From NCBI GenBank assembly GCA_024234955.1, contig JACKNK010000003.1:62001-126000 (forward strand): DNA of 64,000 nucleotides, in the 5' to 3' direction. Within the stretch, counting starts at the first letter, position 1, and each line of letters begins with the position of its first letter. Shown one piece after another: positions 44,525 through 53,648 of the stretch. This DNA comes from Gammaproteobacteria bacterium. GTDB taxonomy: Bacteria > Pseudomonadota > Gammaproteobacteria > JACKNK01. The notes under the pieces are model-generated. The model saw nothing but the letters and a program-made list of their open reading frames with translations. It ran no database searches and had not been told where the DNA came from. The position numbers were made by a program, and so were the translations under genes.

Positions 44525-46915
44525 ATGTCGGTCGATTTCTCCGATTACATCCAGTGCCTCGACGAGCACGATCACGAGCATCGTGAAGCGCTCGAATCGT
44601 CGTATCACGAAGCCACCCGCGTGATGTCCCAGCGCGGCCTTCAGAACTATCTCGAAGGCATGCGCGCGATGTGCGTGATGGGCCGTGGACAGGATCTGGT
44701 CCTGACCTACATCCAGGAAATGCCCGGTGTCGCCAAGGAAGTCGGCGAAGACGTCATCCCCGACATCGTCGAAGCGATGATGAAGCTGTCCTCGCACACC
44801 TCCGGCAGCGTCATCGCCCTGATCCTGTCGAATCTGCCGTTGGCGGCCTCGCGTCTGGGTGACGCGGAAGTGCTGCGCGGCTTCCTGCACCTGCTGCATC
44901 AAATGACCGGCAAGGCCCCGCGTGGCCTGCGCCCGATGATGGAGAATCTGGACGAACTGCTGTCCAAGCTGACCCTGGGCGGCCTGCGCCGGTGGGTCAT
45001 GTTCGGGGTGCAGGCGCATCAGCGCGACCTCGACGGCCAGATGGCCTATTTTGCGCTCAAGACGGAATCTTCCAAGGCCATCCTCAAGGCCGAGCGACGC
45101 GGCACCCTGTTCGTCAACAACCAGCGCAAGCTCAACTTCTACCTGCGCGCCTTGTGGGGCCGCTCGTTCTTCATGCGCCCGACCTCCGGCGACTTCGAGA
45201 CCCGCAAGGGCCTGAAGCCGTTCATCGAGAACTTCCAGGTACACCTTCCGGACGCCTACGACGCCTTCCGTGGCATCGACGGTCTGGATATCTACCGGGC
45301 GACCGCCGCGCACTGTGCCGCGCATATGGTCTACACCCGCGATCCAATCTCCGGTGAAGAACTCTCCCAGGCGCAAATGCGCTTCATCGAGCTGTTCGAA
45401 GACGCCCGCGTCGAATACCTCGCGTATTCCGAATTCCCTGGCCTGCGCAAGCTGTGGCTGTCGTTCTTCACCACCAAGCCGGAGAAGGACGACGAGTACG
45501 GCAAGCCGCACGAGACCATGGACCTGATGATGCGCGCCACCCGCGCGATCATGGACCCGGACTACAGCGACGCCGAAACCGCGATCAACGAAGTCGCCGC
45601 CGACTTCCGCGCCAAGCTTGCCGCCGATCCTTACGACAAGCGTCTGTCCTGGATGGCGGGCATCAATTTTTACAACCGTATCGTGGAGATCGGTCGCATC
45701 CCCAGTGTGCGTGTGCTGTCCGACTGGCCGATTCCGTACCGCGACGACAATCGCTATTTCTGGGAATTCTCGGAGAACATGTTCGAGACCCAGGGCGTCG
45801 ACTACCTGCCCTCCTCGCAGCAGACCGTGCGTAAGAACGTCTCGCTGATGGAAATGATCAATGAGATCGATTCCGAGCTCAAAGACGACAACCCGCAGGA
45901 AGTCTGGGTGCTCGGTACCGAACTGTTCCCTTACGAAGACGATCTTGAGAACACCAAGAGCTGGAACGAAACCGAAGGCGTGGAACCGGTCTCCGAGCCG
46001 CACCACTACGCCGAATGGGATTACCACGTCCAGCTCGCCCGACCGGACTGGGCCACCGTGATCGAACGTAAACAAGGACGCGGCAACCCGGATGTCATGG
46101 ATGAGATCCTCACCAAGCACAAACCGATCGCCAGCCGCATCCGCCACCTGATCGACGCCATGCAGCCGCAGGGCATCGTGCGACGGCGTGGCTATGAAGA
46201 AGGCGAGGAACTCGACCTCAACGCCGCCGTACGTGCGATGATCGACATCCGTCGCGGCATCATGCCGGACCCGCGCATCAACATCCGCATCAGCCGTCAT
46301 ATCCGCGACCTGTCGATCGTCGTGCTGATGGATCTGTCCGAATCCACCAACGAGAAGATCGGGCCGATCTCCGAAGGCGAGGACGGCTACGAAGATCAAC
46401 CCAGCATCCTTGACCTGACCCGCGAGGCCACCGGCCTCTTGGCATGGGCGATCGATTCGATCGGCGACAACTTCGCCGTGCACGGTTTTGCCTCCGACGG
46501 TCGTCATGACGTCCAGTACTACCGCTTCAAGGACTTCGAGCAACCCTACGACGACGAAGCCAAGTCGCGCATGGCCGGCATGAAAGGCAATCTCTCGACC
46601 CGCATGGGGGCGGCGTTGCGGCACGCCGGCTGGCATCTGACTCAGCAGAACGCCCAGAAGCGTCTGGTGCTGCTGATCACCGACGGCGAGCCCGCCGACA
46701 TCGACGAACGCGACCCGCAGTACCTACGTCACGACGCCAAGAAAGCCGTCGAGGATCTGGCCATGCAGGGTGTCTACACCTACTGCCTGACCCTGGATCC
46801 GAACGCCGACCGTTATGTGGCACGCATCTTCGGCGAGAACAACTTCTCCATCGTCGATCACGTCGAGCGCCTGCCTGAACGCCTCCCCAACGTGTTCGCC
46901 GCTTTGACCGGGTAG
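44525..46915 (+). CDS. cbbO: RuBisCO activation protein CbbO (VWA domain)
   Basis: The 796-residue protein has the CbbO-specific helical N-terminal region and a C-terminal von Willebrand A domain (about residues 590-790). The metal-ion-dependent adhesion site is intact: VLMDLSESTN (DxSxS) at about 601-610, a Thr in GNLSTRMGAAL, and the Asp in LLITDGEPAD. CbbO is the adaptor that links the CbbQ ring to RuBisCO, using this site to contact an acidic residue on the large subunit. The spacing of 13 bases from the preceding gene and AAGGAGCG before ATG 44525 support co-expression. A terminator follows the gene at 47048. Confidence 0.95.
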   Translation: MSVDFSDYIQCLDEHDHEHREALESSYHEATRVMSQRGLQNYLEGMRAMCVMGRGQDLVLTYIQEMPGVAKEVGEDVIPDIVEAMMKLSSHTSGSVIALILSNLPLAASRLGDAEVLRGFLHLLHQMTGKAPRGLRPMMENLDELLSKLTLGGLRRWVMFGVQAHQRDLDGQMAYFALKTESSKAILKAERRGTLFVNNQRKLNFYLRALWGRSFFMRPTSGDFETRKGLKPFIENFQVHLPDAYDAFRGIDGLDIYRATAAHCAAHMVYTRDPISGEELSQAQMRFIELFEDARVEYLAYSEFPGLRKLWLSFFTTKPEKDDEYGKPHETMDLMMRATRAIMDPDYSDAETAINEVAADFRAKLAADPYDKRLSWMAGINFYNRIVEIGRIPSVRVLSDWPIPYRDDNRYFWEFSENMFETQGVDYLPSSQQTVRKNVSLMEMINEIDSELKDDNPQEVWVLGTELFPYEDDLENTKSWNETEGVEPVSEPHHYAEWDYHVQLARPDWATVIERKQGRGNPDVMDEILTKHKPIASRIRHLIDAMQPQGIVRRRGYEEGEELDLNAAVRAMIDIRRGIMPDPRINIRISRHIRDLSIVVLMDLSESTNEKIGPISEGEDGYEDQPSILDLTREATGLLAWAIDSIGDNFAVHGFASDGRHDVQYYRFKDFEQPYDDEAKSRMAGMKGNLSTRMGAALRHAGWHLTQQNAQKRLVLLITDGEPADIDERDPQYLRHDAKKAVEDLAMQGVYTYCLTLDPNADRYVARIFGENNFSIVDHVERLPERLPNVFAALTG

Positions 46916-47047
46916 ATCCCACACCAGTTAAGTCATCCAATCTCGCCAGGGATGAGGATGATCGACACAACCCCGGTTCGCATCCAACCGCGAACCATTA
47001 GCACGACACGAGACCGCATCACCAATCGAGCGCGCCAATCCATTTTA

Positions 47048-47082
47048 GGAAAGACGACGCGGCAGACATGCCGCGTTTTCCT
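47048..47082 (+). terminator. Intrinsic terminator of the cbb activase operon
   Basis: ACGCGGCA pairs with TGCCGCGT around GACA. An outer AGGAAA/TTTCCT pairing and T-rich tail follow. It is 130 bases past the cbbO stop. Confidence 0.78.
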
Positions 47083-47367
47083 TTCTCCGGCAACTTAAAC
47101 TGATTCGCCATGCGCAATAACCATCAATATCTTATGCACCCAAAGCGCGATAACGCCGATACCCCAGCACAAAATAATGGCGATCGCTCAGATCACTTTT
47201 TCCCTCCCTCACCGATGGGATCCACCCCAGTAGCCTGCAGCTGGGCTTGACTGTTGGGACCTGTCCCTGCCCTCCAGTTCGTCAATCAAATCCGTATGCC
47301 GATCCATCCTTGAAACTCGGGTATTCGCGCTTAAATTGATGGGCAAACATTGATTGAGGGGACCATA
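47083..47367. other. Non-coding gap with a degraded minus-strand peptide remnant
   Basis: Together with 46916-47047 this makes about 450 bases without a gene. On the minus strand, codons 47172-47095 read as a 25-residue hydrophobic peptide with CWGIGVIALWVHKI, resembling the second half of 2TM-domain proteins. It is preceded by an in-frame stop and no ribosome binding site, so it is a remnant or chance. Nothing else was recognised. Confidence 0.3.
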
Positions 47368-48147
47368 GTGTCGTCGAGCAAACCCATGACCCGTTTTCAG
47401 GCTGCCGGGATTCACTTTGGCATCAGCATCCTGATCGCGCTCATCTTCCTGAGCTTGGTCTTCTTTGTCTGGTATCCGCAGCCGTATTTCAGCATTGGCG
47501 GCGGCGATCACCTTCTGGTGCTATTGATTGGCGTGGACATCACCATCGGCCCACTACTGACGCTGTTGGTGTTCAAAGCAGGCAAACCCGGTTTGAAGCG
47601 CGACCTCAGCATCATCGCAATGCTTCAGATTTCCGCACTGGTATTGGGCGCCAGCGTCATCACCACCGCCCGCCCTGCGTTTGTGGTGTTCACGATCGAT
47701 CGTTTTATCGTGGTCAGCGCTAACGACATCACCGACCAATCCTGGGATCGCGCGACCGGCAGCAAGTTCAACTCGGCACCCTGGGGTGGCCCGGTGCTGG
47801 TGTCCGTACCCATGCCTGAAGACCCAAAAGCGCGTAACGCTCTGATGATCGAGGTGCTTTCTGGCAGCACAGACATGTCTTTGGAACCCCGCTTGTATGT
47901 GCCGTATCAGGACGACATTGCCAATGTCCAAAAGCATCTGCAGGACATGAACACGCTCGGCGCATCATTGCCGGAACCGATTGCATCCCGGCTTGTACAG
48001 GAAGACATCAACGCTGAGGCAGTCGGCTGGTTGCCCCTGGTCGGTAGAACCCGGTCGGCAATGATGCTGATTCGTCGTACCGATGCGACCCCACTCGGTC
48101 TCGCTGACGTTGACCCCTGGCCGTATTTGAGAAAGAAGCAGGACTGA
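47368..48147 (+). CDS. TfpZ/TfpX-like type IV pilin accessory protein
   Basis: The GTG at 47368 is preferred because GAGGGG lies six bases upstream; ATG 47386 is an alternative. The protein is about 259 residues, with four hydrophobic segments in the first half (FGISILIALIFLSLVFFVWYP, LLVLLIGVDITIGPLLTLLVF and two more) and a soluble C-terminal half. The opening MTRFQAAGIHFGISILIALI matches the TfpX/TfpZ family, which helps assembly of particular type IV pilins. No pilin gene is adjacent. FimX at 15.7 kb is the only other pilus-linked gene here. An orphan accessory gene is unusual. Confidence 0.78.
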   Translation: MSSSKPMTRFQAAGIHFGISILIALIFLSLVFFVWYPQPYFSIGGGDHLLVLLIGVDITIGPLLTLLVFKAGKPGLKRDLSIIAMLQISALVLGASVITTARPAFVVFTIDRFIVVSANDITDQSWDRATGSKFNSAPWGGPVLVSVPMPEDPKARNALMIEVLSGSTDMSLEPRLYVPYQDDIANVQKHLQDMNTLGASLPEPIASRLVQEDINAEAVGWLPLVGRTRSAMMLIRRTDATPLGLADVDPWPYLRKKQD

Positions 48148-48152
48148 TTCTG

Positions 48153-49043
48153 TCAGACCGCATCAGGCGGAGGGACGACACAATCCGCCATAGGATGGCG
48201 GTGATTTATCGCGCCGCTGAACAGAAACACGTCCAGCAGATTTGAGTAGGCGTCCTGGCCAATCGCCACATTCGTGCTCCAACAGCCCAAGCCCTGATAC
48301 GCCTCGACCGTCGCCGCCAGCACCTGAGGATCTACGTGCGGGAACATCGCAGCCTCGATCCGTGCAATCTCCGTTGCTGGTGCATCCAGTGCCATTGTCC
48401 TGGCCTTGCGATACGCCCGCATGAAGGCACGTGCCTTGTCCGTCTTCAACCAGTCCCGGGTCGCACAAAGACTGCTGAACGCAACCGGCCCAACTGCGTC
48501 TCCGACCGCCGCAACCGGAAAACCGACGCCATCCTTCGACATCTGCTGGGGCGCCGGCCCCTGCTGATGCACAAATGCTCCTCTTCCTGCACGAAATGCC
48601 TGATCGATCGCATTCACATCCCCTGCATCGATCACCTTGATCTGATCGAAATCGACCCCGTGCCGATGCAGGCCGTAGCGCAACATCGCCAGCGGCTGGA
48701 AAAAATGATCCACCAGCACCTCGCGGCCTACAAGGTCAGACCAGTGAAAATCCGGCATGACCTTACGGGCAGCGATGAAAAAACCATCCCGTTCGTTGAT
48801 CTGCGCGAAATGCACCACGTCGCAGGGCTGCCCCGCCTCCAGCCCGGCAAAGCTGGTTGCCACGGCCGATTGCGCGAGATCGAAATCCCCGGCGCGCAAC
48901 GCCTCCGGCACCGACGTGCCGATAGTCGCGGGATGGTAATCCGGGATCAAACCTTCGGCCTCCAGAAACCCTCCGGTGATCGTCAGCAGCAAAGGCGTAT
49001 AGAACGCGGAATGGCGTAATGCAGTAATTCGGATGGATTCCAT
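48153..49043 (-). CDS. Periplasmic-binding-protein-like (NMT1/SsuA type) protein without signal peptide
   Basis: The ATG at 49043 has GGAG upstream and gives 296 residues with no signal peptide or lipobox. The fold resembles NMT1/ThiY/SsuA-type solute-binding proteins (ITALRHSAFYTPLLLTITGG, AGDFDLAQSAVATSFAG). No ABC permease or ATPase lies nearby, so it is not an obvious transport component. A cytoplasmic enzyme or sensor of this fold is possible. The longer frame to 49118 adds no export signal. The substrate is unknown. Confidence 0.72.
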   Translation of the reverse strand: MESIRITALRHSAFYTPLLLTITGGFLEAEGLIPDYHPATIGTSVPEALRAGDFDLAQSAVATSFAGLEAGQPCDVVHFAQINERDGFFIAARKVMPDFHWSDLVGREVLVDHFFQPLAMLRYGLHRHGVDFDQIKVIDAGDVNAIDQAFRAGRGAFVHQQGPAPQQMSKDGVGFPVAAVGDAVGPVAFSSLCATRDWLKTDKARAFMRAYRKARTMALDAPATEIARIEAAMFPHVDPQVLAATVEAYQGLGCWSTNVAIGQDAYSNLLDVFLFSGAINHRHPMADCVVPPPDAV

Positions 49044-49122
49044 GAACCAAGTCTCCGGAGGGATGCCGCGTGTTTGAGATCGTGCCTGATATGGCACATA
49101 TGTGGAGGTTAACGGCAATCCG

Positions 49123-49548
49123 TCACGCCGTGTCGCCGACGACTCTTAGCCGCAAACGCAAGCGACGAAAATCATCTGGCGGAAGAGCATCGCGCGGAAT
49201 CAATGCGGTGAATCGCATCTTTGACGGGGTGCGGAAATTCAGTAGCACCAACCACGGCGTTCGCAGAAACTCGCCGTGGCGCTGAACCGGATGCGCCTGA
49301 TCCTCGGCATCGAACAATCTCCAACTGCCGTCCGAATCCCAATAAAGGGCGCGGACTGCTCCGGGACCACGTCGCAAGACATGACGACGATACATCCACC
49401 CGGCAGACATCACGATCAACACGCTGAAACAGCTTTGGCCGGCCACGGGGAAACCGCTCGCCCACACCATTACTAGGGCAACCAGGTGCGTCAGCAGGAA
49501 AATAGCGGCAAGCGTCCTGGAACCCCCTAAATGCAGACGAAGCGGCAT
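49123..49548 (-). CDS. YgfX-family membrane protein
   Basis: The 141-residue protein has two N-terminal membrane helices (about 12-50) and a C-terminal soluble part with ALYWDSDGSWRLFDAE and SKMRFTALIPRDALPPDDFRRLRLRLR, the typical YgfX C-terminal pattern. YgfX (CptA) was described as a partner or toxin for the flavinylation factor SdhE in E. coli, but that gene is not adjacent here. Its ATG overlaps the ligA stop (TGATG), so its translation is coupled to ligA. Confidence 0.78.
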   Translation of the reverse strand: MPLRLHLGGSRTLAAIFLLTHLVALVMVWASGFPVAGQSCFSVLIVMSAGWMYRRHVLRRGPGAVRALYWDSDGSWRLFDAEDQAHPVQRHGEFLRTPWLVLLNFRTPSKMRFTALIPRDALPPDDFRRLRLRLRVVGDTA

Positions 49549-51827
49549 CAGGTACCGGGTATTTCGCCGCGCAGCAGGGTTTCCAGCCCTGCCTGATCGA
49601 GCACGGTCACACCAAGATTTTCGGCCTTGGTGAGCTTCGAACCTGCCTCTGCACCCGCGATGACGAAACGGGTATTCCGGGACACGCTCCCAGCCACCTT
49701 GGCACCCAAAGCCTGAAGCGCATCCTTGGCCTCATTCCGGCTGATGCCCACCAGGGTGCCGGTAAGAACCAGGGTAATGCCGGCGAGCGGCTGGGCACCG
49801 CTGTCGGCGTTCGGGGTGGATACCGCCCAAGTTACGCCCGCCTGCAGCAGACGTTCGATGATTTCGCGGTTATGGCGTTGGGCGAAGAACCCGACGATCT
49901 GTTCGGCAAGTACCGCACCGATCCCGGCGACCCGAGTTCCCCCACCGACCAAATCCTCGACCTGCACCCGTTTGAGCGCGCCCCAGGTCGGAAACCTCGC
50001 TGCCAGGGCATCCGCCCGAGTTGCGGTCAATTGCGGGATATTCAGCGCTCCCAGCACATCTGCATTCAACATCGTGTCATCGGCCAACGCATCGCCAGGT
50101 GCTGCGACGTATCTATTCATGTATTCGACGATGGCTTGGGCCGATTTCGGGCCAATACCGACAACGCCCTCCCCGCCGATCAAGTCTTCCAGGCGCACCT
50201 CGAGCAAGGCATGGACATCGCGAAAATGGTCGGCCAAAGCCTGGGCCAGGGTCTCGCCGATCCCCATCACGCCTAGGGCAAACAGGAAACGAGCCAAGGT
50301 TGTCTGCTTGCTTGCGTTAAGCGCGGCGACCAGATTCTCGGCCGACTTCCTCCCCATGCGATCCAGGCCCGCGATCTGATCGACAGTGAGTGCAAACAGG
50401 TCCGCCGGATCGCGCACCAACTCCTGCTCGACAAGCTGATCGACAAGTTTGTCTCCCAGTCCTTCGATGTCCATCGCCCGGCGCCCGGCAAAGTGCTTGA
50501 TCGCCTCCTTGCGTTGAGCCGCGCAGAACAGGCCGCCGCTGCACCGCGCCACTGCCTCACCGTCCGGCCGTACCACAGCAGACCCGCATACCGGACAAAC
50601 CTCGGGTAACACCACGGCCTGCGCAGTGGCTGGCCGGCGTTCCGGCAACACCCTGACCACCTCGGGAATCACATCGCCGGCGCGCCGCACGATCACAGTA
50701 TCGCCGACATGCACGTCCTTGCGCTCGACCTCATCCATGTTGTGCAGCGTCGCATTGCTGACCGTGACGCCACCGACGAACACCGGTTTAAGACGCGCAA
50801 CCGGCGTGATCGCACCCGTGCGTCCGACCTGAAACTCCACCGCCTGCACTTCGGTCAATTCTTCCTGGGCCGGGAACTTGTAGGCGATCGCCCAGCGCGG
50901 TGCGCGTGCGACAAACCCCAACTCGGTCTGTTGCGCTCGCGAATCGACCTTGAACACCACCCCGTCGATGTCCATCGGCAGCTCGGCGCGACGCCGCCCG
51001 ATGTCCTCATGAAACGCGGTGCAACCCTGAACTCCCCGGACCACGCGCACCTCGGGCGATACCTTGAACCCCCATTCAGCCAGGCGCACCAGCACGGCGC
51101 TGTGCCGATCCGGCATCTCGCCACCGCGCACTTCCCCGATCGCGTAGCAGTACATCGCCAACGGGCGTTGCGCGGTGATACGAGGATCAAGCTGACGCAA
51201 GCTGCCGGCGGCGGCATTGCGCGGATTCACGAAAGTCTTCTCACCACGTTCGCGGGCCAGCGCATTGAGCTTCTCGAAACCGGCTTTGGGCATCACCACC
51301 TCGCCCCGGACTTCAAGCACATCAGGCCAGCCGCTACCGCGCAGCTTCAGCGGAATCGAGGGAATGGTTCGGACATTGTGGGTAACGTCCTCCCCCGTGC
51401 TCCCATCGCCACGGGTTGCACCCTGCACCAGTTGCCCCTGCTCGTAGCGCAGGCTGACGGCCAGCCCGTCAAGCTTGGGCTCAGCGCTGTAGTCCACATC
51501 CCCATCCTTACCGAGACGGGCACGCACGCGGCGGTCGAAATCGGCCAGTTCACCCCCGTCGAAGCAGTTATCCAGCGAAAGCATGGGTACCGCGTGACGG
51601 ATCTCGCCAAAGGCAGAAATCGCTGACCCACCCACACGCTGACTGGGCGAATCCGGTGTGACCAGCTCAGGATATTCCGCCTCAATTTCGCGCAGACGCC
51701 GCATCAGCCGGTCGTATTCCGCATCCGGCACGCTCGGTTCATCGAGAACGTAATAGCGGTGATTGTGCTGTTCGATCTCGCCGCGCAGCCGGATGACTTC
51801 CGCGAAAATGGCTTTACTGGGTTTCAT
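49548..51827 (-). CDS. ligA: NAD-dependent DNA ligase, long form
   Basis: The 759-residue enzyme seals nicks during replication and repair. The adenylation Lys is in SAEPKLDGLAVSLRYE. The OB-fold, the four-Cys zinc finger (CPVCGSAV and a C..C pair near CSGGLFC), helix-hairpin-helix repeats and a C-terminal BRCT domain (LVLTGTLVGISRNEAKDALQ) follow in the usual order. It is about 85 residues longer than typical LigA (about 670). The extra sequence lies between two helix-hairpin-helix stretches (about 575-660), looking like a duplicated module. ZipA and smc lie upstream, a gammaproteobacterial order. Confidence 0.95.
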   Translation of the reverse strand: MKPSKAIFAEVIRLRGEIEQHNHRYYVLDEPSVPDAEYDRLMRRLREIEAEYPELVTPDSPSQRVGGSAISAFGEIRHAVPMLSLDNCFDGGELADFDRRVRARLGKDGDVDYSAEPKLDGLAVSLRYEQGQLVQGATRGDGSTGEDVTHNVRTIPSIPLKLRGSGWPDVLEVRGEVVMPKAGFEKLNALARERGEKTFVNPRNAAAGSLRQLDPRITAQRPLAMYCYAIGEVRGGEMPDRHSAVLVRLAEWGFKVSPEVRVVRGVQGCTAFHEDIGRRRAELPMDIDGVVFKVDSRAQQTELGFVARAPRWAIAYKFPAQEELTEVQAVEFQVGRTGAITPVARLKPVFVGGVTVSNATLHNMDEVERKDVHVGDTVIVRRAGDVIPEVVRVLPERRPATAQAVVLPEVCPVCGSAVVRPDGEAVARCSGGLFCAAQRKEAIKHFAGRRAMDIEGLGDKLVDQLVEQELVRDPADLFALTVDQIAGLDRMGRKSAENLVAALNASKQTTLARFLFALGVMGIGETLAQALADHFRDVHALLEVRLEDLIGGEGVVGIGPKSAQAIVEYMNRYVAAPGDALADDTMLNADVLGALNIPQLTATRADALAARFPTWGALKRVQVEDLVGGGTRVAGIGAVLAEQIVGFFAQRHNREIIERLLQAGVTWAVSTPNADSGAQPLAGITLVLTGTLVGISRNEAKDALQALGAKVAGSVSRNTRFVIAGAEAGSKLTKAENLGVTVLDQAGLETLLRGEIPGT

Positions 51828-51907
51828 ATCGAAGAAGCGGCCAATCGATACATTTTGGAGGGAAGCCCGCGCCCACCATCGTGCCGGAATCGCCTGACAG
51901 CGGGCAA

Positions 51908-53560
51908 TCAGCGCTTGCGGGAGAGCGCAATTTGCATACGACGGGCGTGTTCCAGAACCTGCTCGTGCATGTGGGTGATCGACTGACGGGTAAGACGGTT
52001 GCGGGCTTGATCGCGCATCTCACCATCCAGCTGGCGCGAGATCGCCTGCGCGGTGGTAAGCAGGGTCTCCAGTGCCTCAACGCCCTCGACCGGGCCGGGA
52101 AGACGCAGGAAAAGGCTCAGACCCGGGGTTTGCAGGCCGTCGAGTTCATCGTCCGTCAGCACGCCCGGCTCCAGCATATTGGCGACACAAACCACCGGCG
52201 CGGTTGTTGCTCGATGTTTCGGCAATACCTGATACAGCCCGTTGTCACCCAGCGACAGCTTCTGCGCCAGCAGCGCGTCGCGCACCTCGTCGCCGTTGAA
52301 ATGGCTGCCTTTGGGGGCCATCACATGCAGGACCAGAATCAGTTCCGGGGTGCTCTGAACGGGGGGTTCCTGACGTTTGGGCAAACGCTCTCGGGCCGCT
52401 ACGCCGACACCCTTGAACCAGCCGGTCACGCGACCGGTCACCCGCTCGGCGAGTTCGGTCAAACCCGGGCTTGGCGTACGTGGCTCATCCGACTCCAGCC
52501 CAGTGTCCGATGAGACAACGGGTTCCGCCTTGGGTAGTTTCCGACCTTTGGTATCGAAGATCTCACCATCGACGATGACCGTATCCAGGCGACGAACCTG
52601 GCGCGCCTGGGGCGGTGGCGTCGGTTCAACTTCTTCCAAATCGAGTCTGCTCTGTAACGGTTTCTGAACGACCACGTCCTGCGGAACGGGTTCTGCTTGA
52701 GCCGGTTCACGCTGAGGCGGCTCCGCCTGACGCTGTGGCTCAGGCACCTCATGCACCGGCGCCGATGGCAGAACCTCAACGGCATCGCGGGCCGAGGCGG
52801 TGGTTTCCACAACGTGACCGTCGATCTCCCGACTCCCCGTCAACGGCCCCGCATTCATCGGCATCGGCACATCCTGGCCAACCTCGACCGGGTCGGACGG
52901 TTCGTCCTTTGACGGCGGAATGTTTGAGGTCGGTGGCGCACTCGGGGACGGAACAACCGCTTCCAGCGCCTCGGTAATCGCCGGTGTAATCGCCGGGGCC
53001 GATTGAGCTTCCACCGGACGCGGACGCACCCGTGGCTTGGAGACACTGTCCGCGCCGGTCGCAAAATCCGCAGGCCCGGTATCGGTAACGGGCCGAGTCG
53101 CAAAGCGTGCTGACGGAGCCCCGATCTCGATCTTTGCCGTGCGCGGCTTGACGCGATTCTCGCCCGTGACCACTCGGGGTTGGGAAACAGGCGGAACCGG
53201 CTTTGATTTGGCTGCCTTCGCCGCAGCCGCTTCCAGCAACACGTCCCGCTCGCCTGCAGCCTCGGCACGCTGGACCGGGCGCGGCGCGCTGACCTCAACG
53301 CCAAGGTCGTAATCGAACTGCTCGGCATCGCGATCGGTGTGGGTACGCCGTGGCGGACGGTCGTCCTTTTCCGACTCCATCAAGTCGCGGAGGCGCTGCA
53401 GCTCATCGCTGACGTCGTCACCTTCTTCTTCGACCCGATAACTGTCGTCGTCACGCTGACCGTGCCACCACGCAAGGATCTGCTCGCGTCGACCCCAGGC
53501 ATAGATACCGCCGATAACGAGTATCGCAACGATCAGCAATGTCCAACGCAATGCGTCCAT
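51908..53560 (-). CDS. zipA: Cell division protein ZipA
   Basis: The 550-residue protein has an N-terminal membrane helix (MDALRWTLLIVAILVIGGIYAW), then a very long charged and Pro-rich linker (about 30-400) and a C-terminal FtsZ-binding domain (about 405-535; LILVLHVMAPKGSHFNGDEV, NGLYQVLPKH, FLRLPGPVEG). ZipA tethers FtsZ to the membrane at the septum. The linker is much longer than in E. coli ZipA (328 residues). The gene sits between ligA and smc, as is conserved in gammaproteobacteria. The 80-base gap to ligA holds no recognisable terminator. Confidence 0.92.
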   Translation of the reverse strand: MDALRWTLLIVAILVIGGIYAWGRREQILAWWHGQRDDDSYRVEEEGDDVSDELQRLRDLMESEKDDRPPRRTHTDRDAEQFDYDLGVEVSAPRPVQRAEAAGERDVLLEAAAAKAAKSKPVPPVSQPRVVTGENRVKPRTAKIEIGAPSARFATRPVTDTGPADFATGADSVSKPRVRPRPVEAQSAPAITPAITEALEAVVPSPSAPPTSNIPPSKDEPSDPVEVGQDVPMPMNAGPLTGSREIDGHVVETTASARDAVEVLPSAPVHEVPEPQRQAEPPQREPAQAEPVPQDVVVQKPLQSRLDLEEVEPTPPPQARQVRRLDTVIVDGEIFDTKGRKLPKAEPVVSSDTGLESDEPRTPSPGLTELAERVTGRVTGWFKGVGVAARERLPKRQEPPVQSTPELILVLHVMAPKGSHFNGDEVRDALLAQKLSLGDNGLYQVLPKHRATTAPVVCVANMLEPGVLTDDELDGLQTPGLSLFLRLPGPVEGVEALETLLTTAQAISRQLDGEMRDQARNRLTRQSITHMHEQVLEHARRMQIALSRKR

Positions 53561-53648
53561 GGAAGGAATTCAAACCACTTGAGGACTTAACTTGGGCGCA
53601 TATTGTGACCCAGCAAACCGCGCGTTTGAACCGGGCACTTGGAGAACA

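Noticed and set aside
44396..46636. 746-codon open frame on the minus strand opposite cbbO
   Set aside because: Antisense shadow; His/Val/Gly/Asp-rich composition is typical of reverse-frame translation of GC-rich genes.
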